A stretch of DNA of 64,000 nucleotides, taken from positions 4,588,001-4,652,000 of the forward strand of contig NC_026655.2 in the NCBI RefSeq assembly GCF_000004075.3. Reading direction: 5' to 3'. Position 1 is the stretch's first letter, and every line of letters starts with the position of its first letter. The notes beneath the pieces were generated by a model. It saw only the letters and a program-made list of their open reading frames with translations, was not told the DNA's origin and ran no database searches. The stretch comes from Cucumis sativus. Lineage: Eukaryota > Streptophyta > Magnoliopsida > Cucurbitales > Cucurbitaceae. The position numbers were made by a program, and so were the translations under genes. Of the stretch, positions 45,962 to 57,872 are shown piece by piece.

Positions 45962-48526
45962 TCAGTTTGAAACCATACTCTCAGTTTCCTTAACAAAGCC
46001 ATCGCCTGTCCAGTCTTTATCAGATTGCAGACCCTTCTTCACAGCTTTTCTCTGCTCGATTGCTTCCCGCTGCCTCCGAACCAAATCCGTGTGGGTCGTG
46101 AAATATGGAAGAGAAGCTCTGTTTCACCCAAAAATCATTAATGTGACCAATGTTTGAGGAACCGGAGTCAAATTCTATAAAGAACTATTGAAATTCAACC
46201 TCCTAACTTACCCTCTGAAGTCTTCAATGGATGAGAAGTTGTGAAGTTTCATGAAGTCCTGAAGCTCAGCACATAGTTTCTTTACAACGCCATACCCATG
46301 CATCATCACTCCTGTACATACCTGGAGTTGAATTCAATTTTCTCAGAATACAAACCTTTCCCAAAACAAAAAGCAGACAACTACATTCTCGAGTTTGGTT
46401 AATCGAACTAGTTGTAGTCACAACCTGAACAGTGTTTGCTCCAAGTAGAATAAACTCGGCGGCATCTCCACCAGTTTCGACACCCCCAATGCCAGAAAGA
46501 GAGTAGTCTCCATCGTTAAATTCTGCCTTCATCATTTTTGCAATGCTCAACACTTTACCAAGAGCAATAGGATGAACTGCCTTGGAAGAATAGCCTCCTG
46601 GAGTTGAATACCTAACAACATAAAGATTGATGCACACCAAAATTTTTAGCTGAACAATAGGCTCGGGATGTAAGATTTATGCAATTCAGTTCACAACAAT
46701 TGTCTATTGAAGAGTTCCAAAGTTCGAATTAGCAAACCCCTCAACACAAGGCTCGGGACGTAAGGTTTTGAGATCGATTCCCATTACACTCATGATCGTG
46801 TTGATGGCTGCTATTCCCTCACATCCTGATTTCAGAGCCACCCTTGCAGGCTTTATAAAAGAAGAATCATTACATGAAAATTCAATTCAACTAATACCAT
46901 ACAACAAAAAGAAGTGAAGATTCATCAGTTGGATCAGCACAAGCAATCATAAAAAACATTTCATTTTCTTCATGTTTATTCAAATAGTAAAATTTTCACT
47001 TCCTCCAACATATGAATTCGGTTCATATGCACAGTTATCCAAATTATTCCCAAAGCTATTGCCATAGAATAGATTTCATTTTAATTATTCATAAATGTTG
47101 AGTCTGATGCAAAAATAAAACTTCTTCGTGCAACAAACAAATTCTGTACAGATGCAAGGTTTGTTGAGGAGTTGTAACCTATATATCATATTATTATCGA
47201 CTAACGTCGTCAGCAAAAGAATTTGTCCCATAACAATATGAACACAGCTCAAAGAATAATGTGATCTTCCAAATGTAGGAGCAAAAATACCTGTGAAATG
47301 TCAGTGATATTGGGGGTCATTTTTGCCCAAACAGGTATTGTAGCTTTTGCATTAATCCATCCACAAACTTCTTCCAGAAGTGCACAATCTTGCCCAACTG
47401 CAGCACCCATTCTCCGTTCGGGCATGCCATGAGGGCATGAGAAATTGATTTCAAACGCATCCTGTCGAAAGAGACGCAAACATTGGATGAAATGAACCTG
47501 TTCTTGGTATTTAACATGGGGAAATGGTTATAGTCTAATCTTACAACTCCAGTTTGTTCAACTCGATCGATAAGTTCTTCCCAAGCAGCTTTATTATACT
47601 CCTCCATTATTGAAGCAATGAGAATCCTATCGGGATACTCCTCTTTTAACTGCTTGAACTCTTTCAACATAATTTCAAGAGGCCTATCGCTTATCAATTC
47701 AATGTTCTCCCACCCAATAATCTGCCCCTTTGCAGAGCCATTCGAATCTGCTCGTAGCCGGGCATATCTAGGAGTTACATTTATAACTTTTGCTGCATCT
47801 AGTGACACCTAACAGAGATACATGAAAGGGAAATGTAAGCCAATGGACAGATAGCCGAACCAATAGCCTCCAGCCAAAGATCAATCTTAAAATCTCATAG
47901 TCCAAACAGTTGAATCATATTTCTAATAAATAAACAATCTCTAAATTGACTTTTCTTCCAATTCTTTGCACTAATTATGTCTTGGATTTTCAAGATCTTT
48001 GTGAAAGCTAACAACAGCAACAGATTAACATTAACACTAACTCGATTAATCAAATCAGGGGTCAATAGATCACATTAACAAAGTACAGGAAGAGAAAATG
48101 AAATGATCTAAAAGTAAGAATACTCCCAAATTACATTTCACAACTTCATCAAATACAAACAATTTCCCAATCAATATTCCTTATTACATCTTGAACTTTC
48201 CCATCTACCTTCTCAGTAACCAAACAGAATCAAATATATCAGAGAAAACTTACAGTTTTGGCAATCACAGCTCCCCAACCTTCATCAAATGCCCTCTTCA
48301 TAACCGTATAGTTAGTTCCAGGCGGACCCGACCCAATTACAAACGGGTTGGGCATGTTCAACCCATTGACTGTCACACTGAGATCGGGCTCCGCCTGAGC
48401 CCCACCGGAGGCAACCACTCTAAACCCAAGTCTAGTTGGTCGAGTCAAACCCGTCCGGGACGGATTCAGAGCGAGGTTGGTAATTGGGCTTTTAGTTCTG
48501 AATTGGGTAAGGTTGAAGGACGCCAT
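45962..48526 (-). CDS. PYD1: plastid dihydropyrimidine dehydrogenase (NADP+)
   Basis: Seven exons on the minus strand: 48526-48254, 47808-47545, 47461-47291, 46850-46738, 46611-46425, 46321-46212 and 46118-45962. They total 1275 nt, or 424 residues, matching Arabidopsis PYD1. The first 45 or so residues are Ser/Thr/Arg-rich with few acids, as in a plastid transit peptide. The rest is a dihydroorotate-dehydrogenase-like FMN barrel. INFSCPHGMPERRMG carries the expected catalytic Cys188, which corresponds to Cys671 of human DPD, and PNPFVIGSGPPG starts the barrel. SGIGGVETGGDAAEFILLGA is the FMN phosphate site. PYD1 reduces uracil and thymine, the first step of pyrimidine breakdown. Plant PYD1 is a short single-domain form without the iron-sulfur and NADPH parts of the animal enzyme. 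Confidence 0.95.
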
Positions 48527-51500
48527 GGATCAAGAAACTGGAGCTCTGTGTAACTAGAATTTCTGGAGTGGAACAGAAGAAGAAGGAAGAAGAAAAGGGT
48601 ATGTGAATCTGAGGTGTAATGTTGAATCAAGAGCTGGAAAAGTGGGGTATGAAGAATCCTCCTCGTCGACTTCCGTTTGGATTTACATAAGTAATCAATT
48701 TAATATTCATGGACGATGATGATGATGATGGAGAAGAAGATGATCAGATTAATTATTCATTATTCCTTGACACCTTTTCATTAACTTAGGGAATAAAAAA
48801 TAACTAAGAATCGATTTTAAATATTCTATCTTTAGGGAAAAAATACCTTTTTGTAGCTTACACTTGGGTCAATGTTGTATTTAAACTAAAATAAATTAGA
48901 CTATAATTTAACAAATACACCCATAACAATCACTATAACTCAAATCAACAATGAATTGAGTTAACAAAACTCACTTACTTAAAACAAATTGAAACTTACA
49001 CATTATTTGAAAAGCAAAATTAAAAGAAAATGGGTAAATTTAATATCAAATTTTCCTTATAAACTAGAATTTTGACTATAGAGGCAAAACCAAGGTGGCA
49101 AATGAGAATATGGAAGAAAAAGAAAACAAACAAACTGCGTTTGATTTTTAGGTAAAGTGGCATTGAAACAAATTACACCAAATTTGTCATTTCTGCCTAA
49201 CAAATTTGTAATTACACCATTATTCAACTAGGGAGAAATGGGCCGGCCCGTTTGCAAATACCCATGCTTCATTTTGACCCATTAAGCCCATATAAAGGAG
49301 ATATTTGTGGTAATAACAATAAAAAGATAGGTATTATAATAAAAGTGTAATAAGAAAAAGGTAGTGAATGGAGAAAGTCCATTTTGGGGTGTGAGCCGTG
49401 AAGTTAGAAGGTAAAACGACAGCCCCATGAACGTTTTGGATAGATGGCCAATCTCCCTTCACTTTATGTTTTTCAATTTCATTTCTATATTGCTTCCTCA
49501 CTTGAATACTTCCACGTTTGTATCTCTTTTTGGAAATGTCATAGTTTCCTTTTCTTTCTAAATTCAATTTCATCAATCCCCAAATTGAGTAACCAAACTA
49601 TATACGTCATTTTGAGCATATAAAAGTGATTGATTGGCCAAGACTTTTGAGAATATAAAAGTCATTGGTGAAGACTATTCATCCGAACACTTACACTTTT
49701 CATAAGATAAATAAACTAATGAAACTCACGTTTTTTGTCAGATAGATTAACTACTCTGTCCATTATCAATTGATTTTGAGATAAAATCTCATACTATCAA
49801 ACAAATATCTAAATTGGATTCTTATAATGTCACATCATGGTGAACTACACAAAACTCCTAATTTGCAACATTCCGCAACCAAATATATACTTGTTTGAGT
49901 CATGAATTATGTATATTTTCCAACTCCAAAGTGATAGATAGGGTAACACTTGATATATTTATTTGACTTTTAGCTTTTGAAAACAAAACTTACTTCCAAC
50001 CCATTTCTACTTAAAAAAAAAAAGTTGAATATAATAAATTAATTTGTAACTATTAAGATGAATATTTATAATTAAGAAGGTTGTGCCCAACGGAGTTAAT
50101 TAATTAATTAATTAAGATTCAAAATTGACAACAATTAATACTATAGTAGAAAACAACTTATTAATAAATAATCGTCTAAGTCTACAAGTGGCATTGAGAA
50201 GTTGATTGAGGTTCATGAACCCTTCACATCTTGATATCTACAATACACACACACACATATATATATATATTATATTAAATACCTTTTTGTTGTTATTATA
50301 ATTTTAAAAATATCCCATTGGATAAAATCGTTTTCTTTTTAACTTTCCCAAATTTCCCTTTTCAGCCTCCAACATTCCGAACCTTTCCCGAACCATCCTT
50401 TTTTCTTTTTTCAATCTCCCAACCAACCAATATCTTCCACCTCACTCTCTTTTTAACTTATCCTCATTTACCATTCTTCTAATTATTTCTAACTATATAA
50501 AACTTTTTATTTTCAAAAGTTAATCAAAATAGAATTGAGTCATAAATCTTCATATTTCTAACATTTTAACCACATAAATTAACTAAACGTATAAATGACT
50601 TGAAACTTATGGAATATGTAAGGTATACGTGATGGTGGTGTAAGCATAAATAATATACAAAAAACGATTAAATAAGAAGAATAGTTAATTATTATATTCT
50701 ATATAAGTTTTGGCGGTTCTCTTTTTGAGTTACATTAATTGGGTTTAAGGAAATTATTAATTAAAAGGAAAGTAAAAGGGAAAAAAGAATTAGGATTTAA
50801 TTTTTTCTTCTTCTTTTTTTAATGTTAAGAGCACATGGAGAAAATGTGAGAGTAATTGGGAATGCGAAGGAATCTTCCTTTTTTAGCCATACTTCTAAAT
50901 AATTAGGTTTTTCCCTTTTCTATTATTTTATGTTTATTTTATCTTTTCTTTAAAGTAATTCCTTAAATCCTTTAGGTATATTTCAAAATGCTACTAAGTC
51001 TATCAAAGCGACCTCTACCTTCTCTTTCAATAAATGGGTCTCTCTTTCTAAACTAAGAACCTTCCTTTCAATGGAGACTAACTTTTATTTAAATATATAT
51101 ATATTAAAGTTGCCCAAGACATAAACGAGACCTACGTAGCCAACAATCTATCATACGTCTATCAAATAACAGTATAAACAAAAATATCAAATAATGTACT
51201 TTTAAATTGTAATAAGTCATTCTAGACATGATTTTGTAGTTAAAAATACAAATTAGTTACCATTTAGAAGATCAATGGCTAATCAATTATTTGCCAAAAA
51301 AAACTTTAAACTGCTATGCATTTAATTTATCATAGTGGTTGAAAATTTTAGCTCAACTAATTAAAGTGGGTCATATCCTTATCTAACATCTTCTTACGCT
51401 ACAAAGTTCGGTATCCATATATTGTATATATCTTTTTATAAAAACGAGCATCTATTCAATATCTTTATAAAAAAAAGTGTCTAGCACTCCATACTTGAAT

Positions 51501-52248
51501 TTTTGATTATGACTTAGTAGAGATAACATTTCAAATGAATTCTTGAATTTAATCGGTATATATAATTAATATAGATTCATTCGATGTTATTTCGCATCTT
51601 TTATGAACATATTCGACACACTTGAATTAAAATTTAAAATCGAGGAAGCATGAGATATTTAATATATTATAATTATGGAGAAAAGTTGTAATATAAATAA
51701 AATTAAACAACATTATAGACACTAATCTAATTTCAACTAATCCTCAACTGACATTATAAAATGAGAATAATATAAACATTTTATATCATAATGTTAGGTG
51801 GAATGTCACTATATATAAACTTTAATATATGTGATGTCAATAGCATGTGGATTTGTTAATATTTTAAAAAGGAAAAAAGATGAGGAAAATAATAATTCAT
51901 CCTATGAACTCTTTAGAGTTTCAACAAATAGATTTGTTTTTAATTTTTCTAAATTAATGAGTCAATTAATTTTCAAATTTAGTAAAAAAAGAGATTTGAT
52001 TTTTTGAATTGAAGAATTTTTCTTTAATACAAAAAGTACAAAAATTCTCCGGAATTCTGCTGGGGATTTGGAGGAGATTCAAAGATGCTATGGCTACAGA
52101 TGAAGATTCCAATGGAAAAAAAAGAGGAATATATACAGAAAGAAAAGGTTCATCCGAATTCCGCAAGTTCATGTACAGATCTCACAATTTGGCTTGATCT
52201 AATTTTAAACTGACATTCATTCGGACCCTTACAATTCACGGCGTGGAT
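48527..52248. other. 3.7 kb spacer between PYD1 and the MAPK kinase gene
   Basis: PYD1 promoter side, with (GAT)5 at 48715-48730 and a GGGCCGGCCC palindrome near 49240 next to GCCCA motifs (49240-49300). The rest is AT-rich DNA with (CA)n(TA)n at 50244-50272. The frame of about 80 codons near 49.4 kb shows no family features. The last part should include the MAPK kinase 3' UTR. Confidence 0.55.
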
Positions 52249-53211
52249 TCATCGATTATCCGATGATCTCGATGATTCCCTGCATACAAACGGATGCGTC
52301 AACAATTGTGCCGCCGTCCATCTTTTACTCGATTCCTTCTGCAAACAACACTCAACAAAGCTCCGAAACTCCTCCGATGCATCCTCTGGCAGCTTCGGTG
52401 GTTCACCGAAGCAAATCGCACACATCAGAGTCGCCCAATCCGGTCTCTGTCCGGCCGGAAGAAACGGGAAATGACCTAAGTAAAGTTCTAGAAGAGTAAG
52501 GCCTAAACTCCAAATATCTCCGGCATAACCGTTGTAATTTCCGCCGTACGTCTCGGGATCGAACCGCTCTGGACTCATATAAGCACAAGTTCCGACGTAA
52601 GAATTGCAAGCATCCAAAGTCCTGCACATAATTTTACTAACTCCAAAATCGGCAATCTTAACCTCCATATTCTTATTCACCAACAGATTCGACGGTTTAA
52701 TATCACGATGAATGATTTTATGAGAGTGAAGATAATGAAGACCATTAAGAACCTGACGCGATACATGAGCCAGCGTCGCTTCAGACAAAGTCGAGTTCTT
52801 CTTCAATAACGAATCAAGAGATCCAAGATCCATATACTCCATCAAAATCGTTACATCTCCAGAAGGTTTCTCAAAGATTCCATGACACTGAACAACATAA
52901 GGAGAATCAGTCCGACGAAGAATCTCCATCTCTCTGAAAACTTGGCGACGAACGGTGGGGTCGCAGTCGCCGTGGACGACCTTGAGTGCGTAAGTAGTGG
53001 AGGTGCGTTTATGACGGACTTTGTAGACGGTGCCGCCGTTACCGTGACCGAGGACTTGGAGCTTGTCGAGGTCGGAGGAGGAGATGGCGGAGGGAGCAGC
53101 AGGAGCAGGGGGAGCAGAGGAAGGAGGGAGTGGAAGGGGGAAGCGAGGACGACAGTCGGAGAGATCGGGGAGACGGAGGTTGAGGTGGCGGCGATCACGG
53201 ACCAAAGCCAT
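52249..53211 (-). CDS. MKK9: MAP kinase kinase, group D (MKK9/MKK7 type)
   Basis: An intronless gene of 320 residues, normal for group D plant MKKs, which lack introns. RRHLNLRLPDL at residues 7-17 is a MAPK docking (D) site: basic residues then L-x-L. A Pro/Ala/Ser-rich linker precedes the kinase domain. The glycine loop is GHGNGGTVYK, the ATP lysine is Lys77, HRD is at 168-170, and DFG at 188-190. The activation loop holds Thr198 and Ser204, spaced as the plant S/T-x5-S/T phosphorylation pair. SPER takes the place of APE. Arabidopsis MKK9 activates MPK3/MPK6 in ethylene, camalexin and senescence signalling, while MKK7 acts in defence and polar auxin transport. Which of the two this corresponds to cannot be decided from sequence alone. 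Confidence 0.93.
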   Translation of the reverse strand: MALVRDRRHLNLRLPDLSDCRPRFPLPLPPSSAPPAPAAPSAISSSDLDKLQVLGHGNGGTVYKVRHKRTSTTYALKVVHGDCDPTVRRQVFREMEILRRTDSPYVVQCHGIFEKPSGDVTILMEYMDLGSLDSLLKKNSTLSEATLAHVSRQVLNGLHYLHSHKIIHRDIKPSNLLVNKNMEVKIADFGVSKIMCRTLDACNSYVGTCAYMSPERFDPETYGGNYNGYAGDIWSLGLTLLELYLGHFPFLPAGQRPDWATLMCAICFGEPPKLPEDASEEFRSFVECCLQKESSKRWTAAQLLTHPFVCRESSRSSDNR

Positions 53212-53290
53212 AAGAGAGAAGGGGAGGGAAGGAATTGGAAAAACGGAGGATTTAGGGAATTAGGATAAAAGTGAAATGGGGAAAGGAATT

Positions 53291-53322
53291 TGTATAAATA
53301 AGTGAGTGAGGGGAAGCACGTG
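53291..53322 (-). promoter_or_regulatory. MAPK kinase core promoter: TATA and G-box
   Basis: On the minus strand a TATTTATA box (53293-53300) lies about 80 bp upstream of the start codon, and a G-box CACGTG at 53317-53322 lies just before it. The tight spacing suggests a bZIP or bHLH input to this gene. Confidence 0.5.
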
Positions 53323-56300
53323 GGAAAGTGGAAGAAATGGAGAAATTAAAGGAAGTTGCCACGATGGACACCATCATTGTGGGCTGTGGTGAGGTCCGGC
53401 GTCGTTTTGATTTAAAAATACAACTAACTACTTAATTAAGGTTTTAATTAATTAATCATAATTCTATTATTACTTTATATTTAGCCCAACTCTAATTAAC
53501 ACAGCAATATTGGGTTTTTTATGTTAATATGTTTAATTATTTATTTTTTTGTGACAAATTGACAGTAGGTATAGTACAATTATTATGCAAAAGCTAGCCA
53601 TTAATTTTCTAATAATGCATATATATGTTTCCATTAAAAGAATGGAATTTTCCATCCTATTTTCTATGTTTTGTGCATGTTTAAATTAAGAAAAAGTAGG
53701 TGGGAAATGTGATTTAAATTTGGCTTAAATATTAGTTTGTTTCATGTTGGTTGGATTTTAGGGTTTTCTATTTTCTTTTTTTCTTTTTTTCAAATTCTTT
53801 CACTCATTATGATATAATAGATTTTCTATTGTTAATATTACAAAAATATTCACGTCTTCTTGCGAGAAAATTATTATTATCATTTCAATAAAATTGACTA
53901 AAAACTAGAATTGGGATTAGATCAATAAAAGAACTAAAAATAAACAAATTTGAACTTTATCCCCAACACTAATATATTTTTTACAAATACACTTTTTGAG
54001 TTTTTTTTTTTTAAATGGCTTATAAAAATTTGGAAGCCAATATATTTTATTAAAAACTAAAGAAATAGTTTTCAAGCTTTTTGTATTAATTTTAGATATA
54101 TAATAAAAGTGAAAGTTAGAATCGAATAATTGATAGACAATCAACATAAATATAAAAAAAAGAAAAATTAATAAAAGAAAAAACTTACCAAAGCAACCAA
54201 ATATTACCTTTTTTTCAAAAGATGTATATATTAAACAACATCTATAAGAGAACTCCACAATCAAAGCCAAAGGAGGAAGCAAATGACACAAAAACAAGCT
54301 AGATGAGAAGCATAATACAAATAGAAGAATCAAACAAGAACATAGAACATGACAAAACAAACCCGACTAGAGCAAGCCAACAATATCCCCAGTCCATAAG
54401 GTATAGCACCACGATCACATGCAAACAGTAGAAAAATGAAACTTCATAACTACAAATGAGCTACCAGCAAGTCGATAAAGACCATAATATTAAATAAATC
54501 ATTAAAGAAAAATCAAAACAAGTAAATAAATAAATAAATCTTGAAAGAAAAAAAAAAAGCTTAAAAAATTAAATGTTAGGGTAAAAGATAAAAGGTGTCA
54601 CAAAGATTTGGTTGAGTAGATAAGCTTAAAGCTTGACTTCATTATATCACGTGAGGTTATTTTCGTCAATTTCAAGAAGCCGCCGACGACGTTTTCCCTA
54701 AAAATCGCCATCTTTTCCTCCGCTAATAAATAAATAAATTACCATAACCTTTTCAACTAATAATATAATAAATAAATGAGCAAAAACCTACCCATAAAAG
54801 ATACTTGTAAATCCACCTATTATTTTAACAAATGGCAAAATTTTTAAAAATATCTATAAATATTTTGTTATTTTACTATACTTTTTATTTTTCAGATCAA
54901 CGAACAATCCCAAGAGAATGTCTTAGTTAACATGAACTTGAATTCATTTATAAAATTCAAGTGATCTATGATAGCTGTATACAATTAATTAACAACGTTT
55001 AATTAGGTACGTAAGAAATGATGAACATATTAAAAGATAATAATATAAATTGTGAATATAATGACAGGTAGATAGTAAAATGTCACATTCTTTGAATGAC
55101 CCATCAATAAGAAAGGATGTGGAAATATGGGGGAAAGATAAAGACACATAAATGTATATGGGGCAAAGACAAAGAGGGATGCTTCCATAGTGGAGGCTTT
55201 CTCTCTATACAAGTTGAAAGGTGGTGGGGGTGGGGGAGGGGCGAGGGAGGGAGGAGAGGGTCCTCATTCCTCATCTCAAAATTGACATTTTTTTTTCTTC
55301 TTTACATTTTATTTTCAAAATTAAAGTTCATTATATACAAAGATGGGTAGGTTAAGAGTTTGCCATGTGGGTATCTCCAATCATTAATTTCATATGAAAA
55401 TTTCAACCACCAACTTGCTTCACATATTCCATATAATATATAATTAGAGATTGGTTATTGGAATCAATTTCCCTTTTTGCCTTATAGATATATATATATA
55501 TATCCATCCCCACACACTCAACTTCCCATCAACTCCCCAACTAAAATTAAATAATTTATATTAAAATGCCTCAAAAAATAGACAAAAGAAATGTCAAAAC
55601 TCATATGCTAGTGAAGCAAAAAACAAATAAGTAAAGTAAGAAATTAATTAAAGCCCTCTATGCCCTACAATATGCACTGACTAAATTACTAGTAGCTAGT
55701 AAAATTCATACCCATATGACCCATAGATTGTGAATATTGATTAGTCTATTGTTTTCAAACCAAGGTAGCATGGTTTGGCTTTGTTTTCCGCATTTGATTT
55801 AATCACTTAAATTCAACGGATAAACACAAAAATAACACTCTCAAATTAAAGATAAAAATCAAATTTTATTGTAGATTAATATAAAAAAGAGAGAATAAAA
55901 CGAATAGATGTAGAATGGGTTTGAAATATTAACATGGAATAATGGAGACTCATATTGTAAAAGCATAGACAAAGTGATTGAAATACCATATTAAAAAATG
56001 TATGTGAATAATAAAAAAGTATAAGTTGGACATTAATGAAATGGAATGCATGCGTTAGTAAGTGATAATATAATTTGGAAAATGAATTAATTTAATAAAA
56101 TAAAGAGGAGTTAAAATATATATTTTTAAAAAAAAATTGAAAAAAAAATACAAAATGAATAGAGCAACGGTCAATAGTCATGGCCGGTCAGTGGTCACCA
56201 AACTTGGGCATTTGCGTTTGCAAACGAATCTTAACGCCGTCAAGACCGATAAAAAAATATTCGGTTGCTTTTAGCACACCGATTATATATATTGGTTATC

Positions 56301-57872
56301 ACCTACTAAAATGACAAATTAGAAGGGTCCAATTTAAAAATGACAAAAACAATACTTATCATAGTTTAATTTGATTTCACTATCTGAATTATGTTTCTAA
56401 AAATTAATTTTGGATTATCTGTGGTTAAAATTAGGGATGAGTTATATTTAAAAATTTATAATTATAACAAAATCAATCTTATTACGAATAGACTAACGTA
56501 AAATGTTTTATATACTTAATTATTATTTTTTAAATTACCACCTATTACATACGTACATATACCGTTTTTCTTAGGAAAAGTCACGGGGATGAAAAAGGGG
56601 AAAAGAGGTGGGGATGGAGATGCATAGTGGCTATGAGACTAGTATGTAATCAAGGGTGCATACAAGACTAGTATGTGTATTTGTGTGTATCTATATTACA
56701 AGTCATTAAAGTATATTATATGGAGAAAGAGTTGGAGACTTAAATTTGGAATAAATTGAAAGTGGTGGTGTTAAATATTAATTTGGTTTCTCGATTATAG
56801 TCATCATAACCTAAGTTAATTAGATTTTGGATTTTTAGTTTGATGGTTATTTTATGTTTAATCAATTAAATACCAATGGTGCATGTAATTGTAATAATCC
56901 AATGTTTTATTTTCTTCCCTTTGAAAATAGTCACATTGCTTTAAATAAAAACTACTTTAACATACTTAATCATAAAATATAGATTTTGACACGTTTCAAG
57001 GTCTAAGTAGATATAAAAACGTTCCCTAAAAAACAAAAAACAAAAAGCAATTGTGTATGAAAATTAAATTATATTTTATTTAACTTAAGGTGACACGTAG
57101 AATATAGTTATTGACACATTTCATATACTTAATAAACACAAAATTAAAAACATATAATCAAAACATTTTCAAATATAGTTAAATGAGTAGAAATATTTAT
57201 AAAATATAGTAAAATATTAGACTCCATCCTTAATACATTTTTATTAGAAAAATTATGTCAAAATATTTAGAATAAAAATAGTGAATTACGTCTATTTTTT
57301 ATATATTGCAAACATGGCTGTTAAAAAGATTATTAATAAAATTATGAAATGAGTATTGAATTTTAAATTTGATACTTATCCAATTTAGAAAATATAATAA
57401 CATTTAATTTATTATCATAACGTTTTTTTATTCAATTTTACAAACGTCTCTTTTTTTATCTGAAATTTATTATAATTTTTTTTTGTAAATATTCGAGGGT
57501 CGACTTTTTAAAAATATTTATAAAATATAGAAAAAATACAAAAAAATTTTAAAAAATGAAATAAAATCAGAAGATGCAAGAAAATCTGAATTATTGCACG
57601 AATGCCACGTGTCAAGTTAATGAAGATCGGACGATAATGAAAGCATGAGGATGAAGAAGAAAAAGCATGGAAGCAAAGCACAATTCTTTATTAACTATTG
57701 ATTCTATTTCTTTCTTGTTCATTAAGAGAGAGGAGCGTGGAAGAAGAAGAAGAAGAAGAAGAAGAAGAAGAAGAAGAAGAAGACAACGAAGAGAAGAAGT
57801 ATAAGAATTTAATTCCGTTGGTCCATTCTGTATTTTGTTTTGTGAATTAGGGCAATTTCGTTTCATTAGAAA
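53323..57872. other. 4.5 kb spacer between divergent MAPK kinase and BAP31-type genes
   Basis: AT-rich DNA. A 147-codon minus-strand frame at 53.9-54.4 kb is Phe/Leu/Lys-rich low complexity with no domain, and I take it as chance. Fragments resembling the ends of the inverted-repeat element occur at 54830-54875 and near 57190 and 57510. A G-rich strip lies at 55218-55260 and a small GC-richer island at 56165-56275. Confidence 0.5.
57740..57783 (+). repeat. (GAA)n in the 5' leader of the BAP31-type gene
   Basis: About 14 uninterrupted GAA units ending roughly 90 bp before the start codon, most likely transcribed. Probably variable in length between plants. Confidence 0.85.

Noticed and set aside
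52009-52197. 62-codon plus-strand frame just beyond the MAPK kinase stop
   Set aside because: Lies where the MAPK kinase 3' UTR should be, on the opposite strand; no family match.
53917-54360. 147-codon open frame on the minus strand
   Set aside because: Low-complexity Phe/Leu/Lys protein with no domain, in AT-rich spacer with no promoter signs; expected by chance at this composition.
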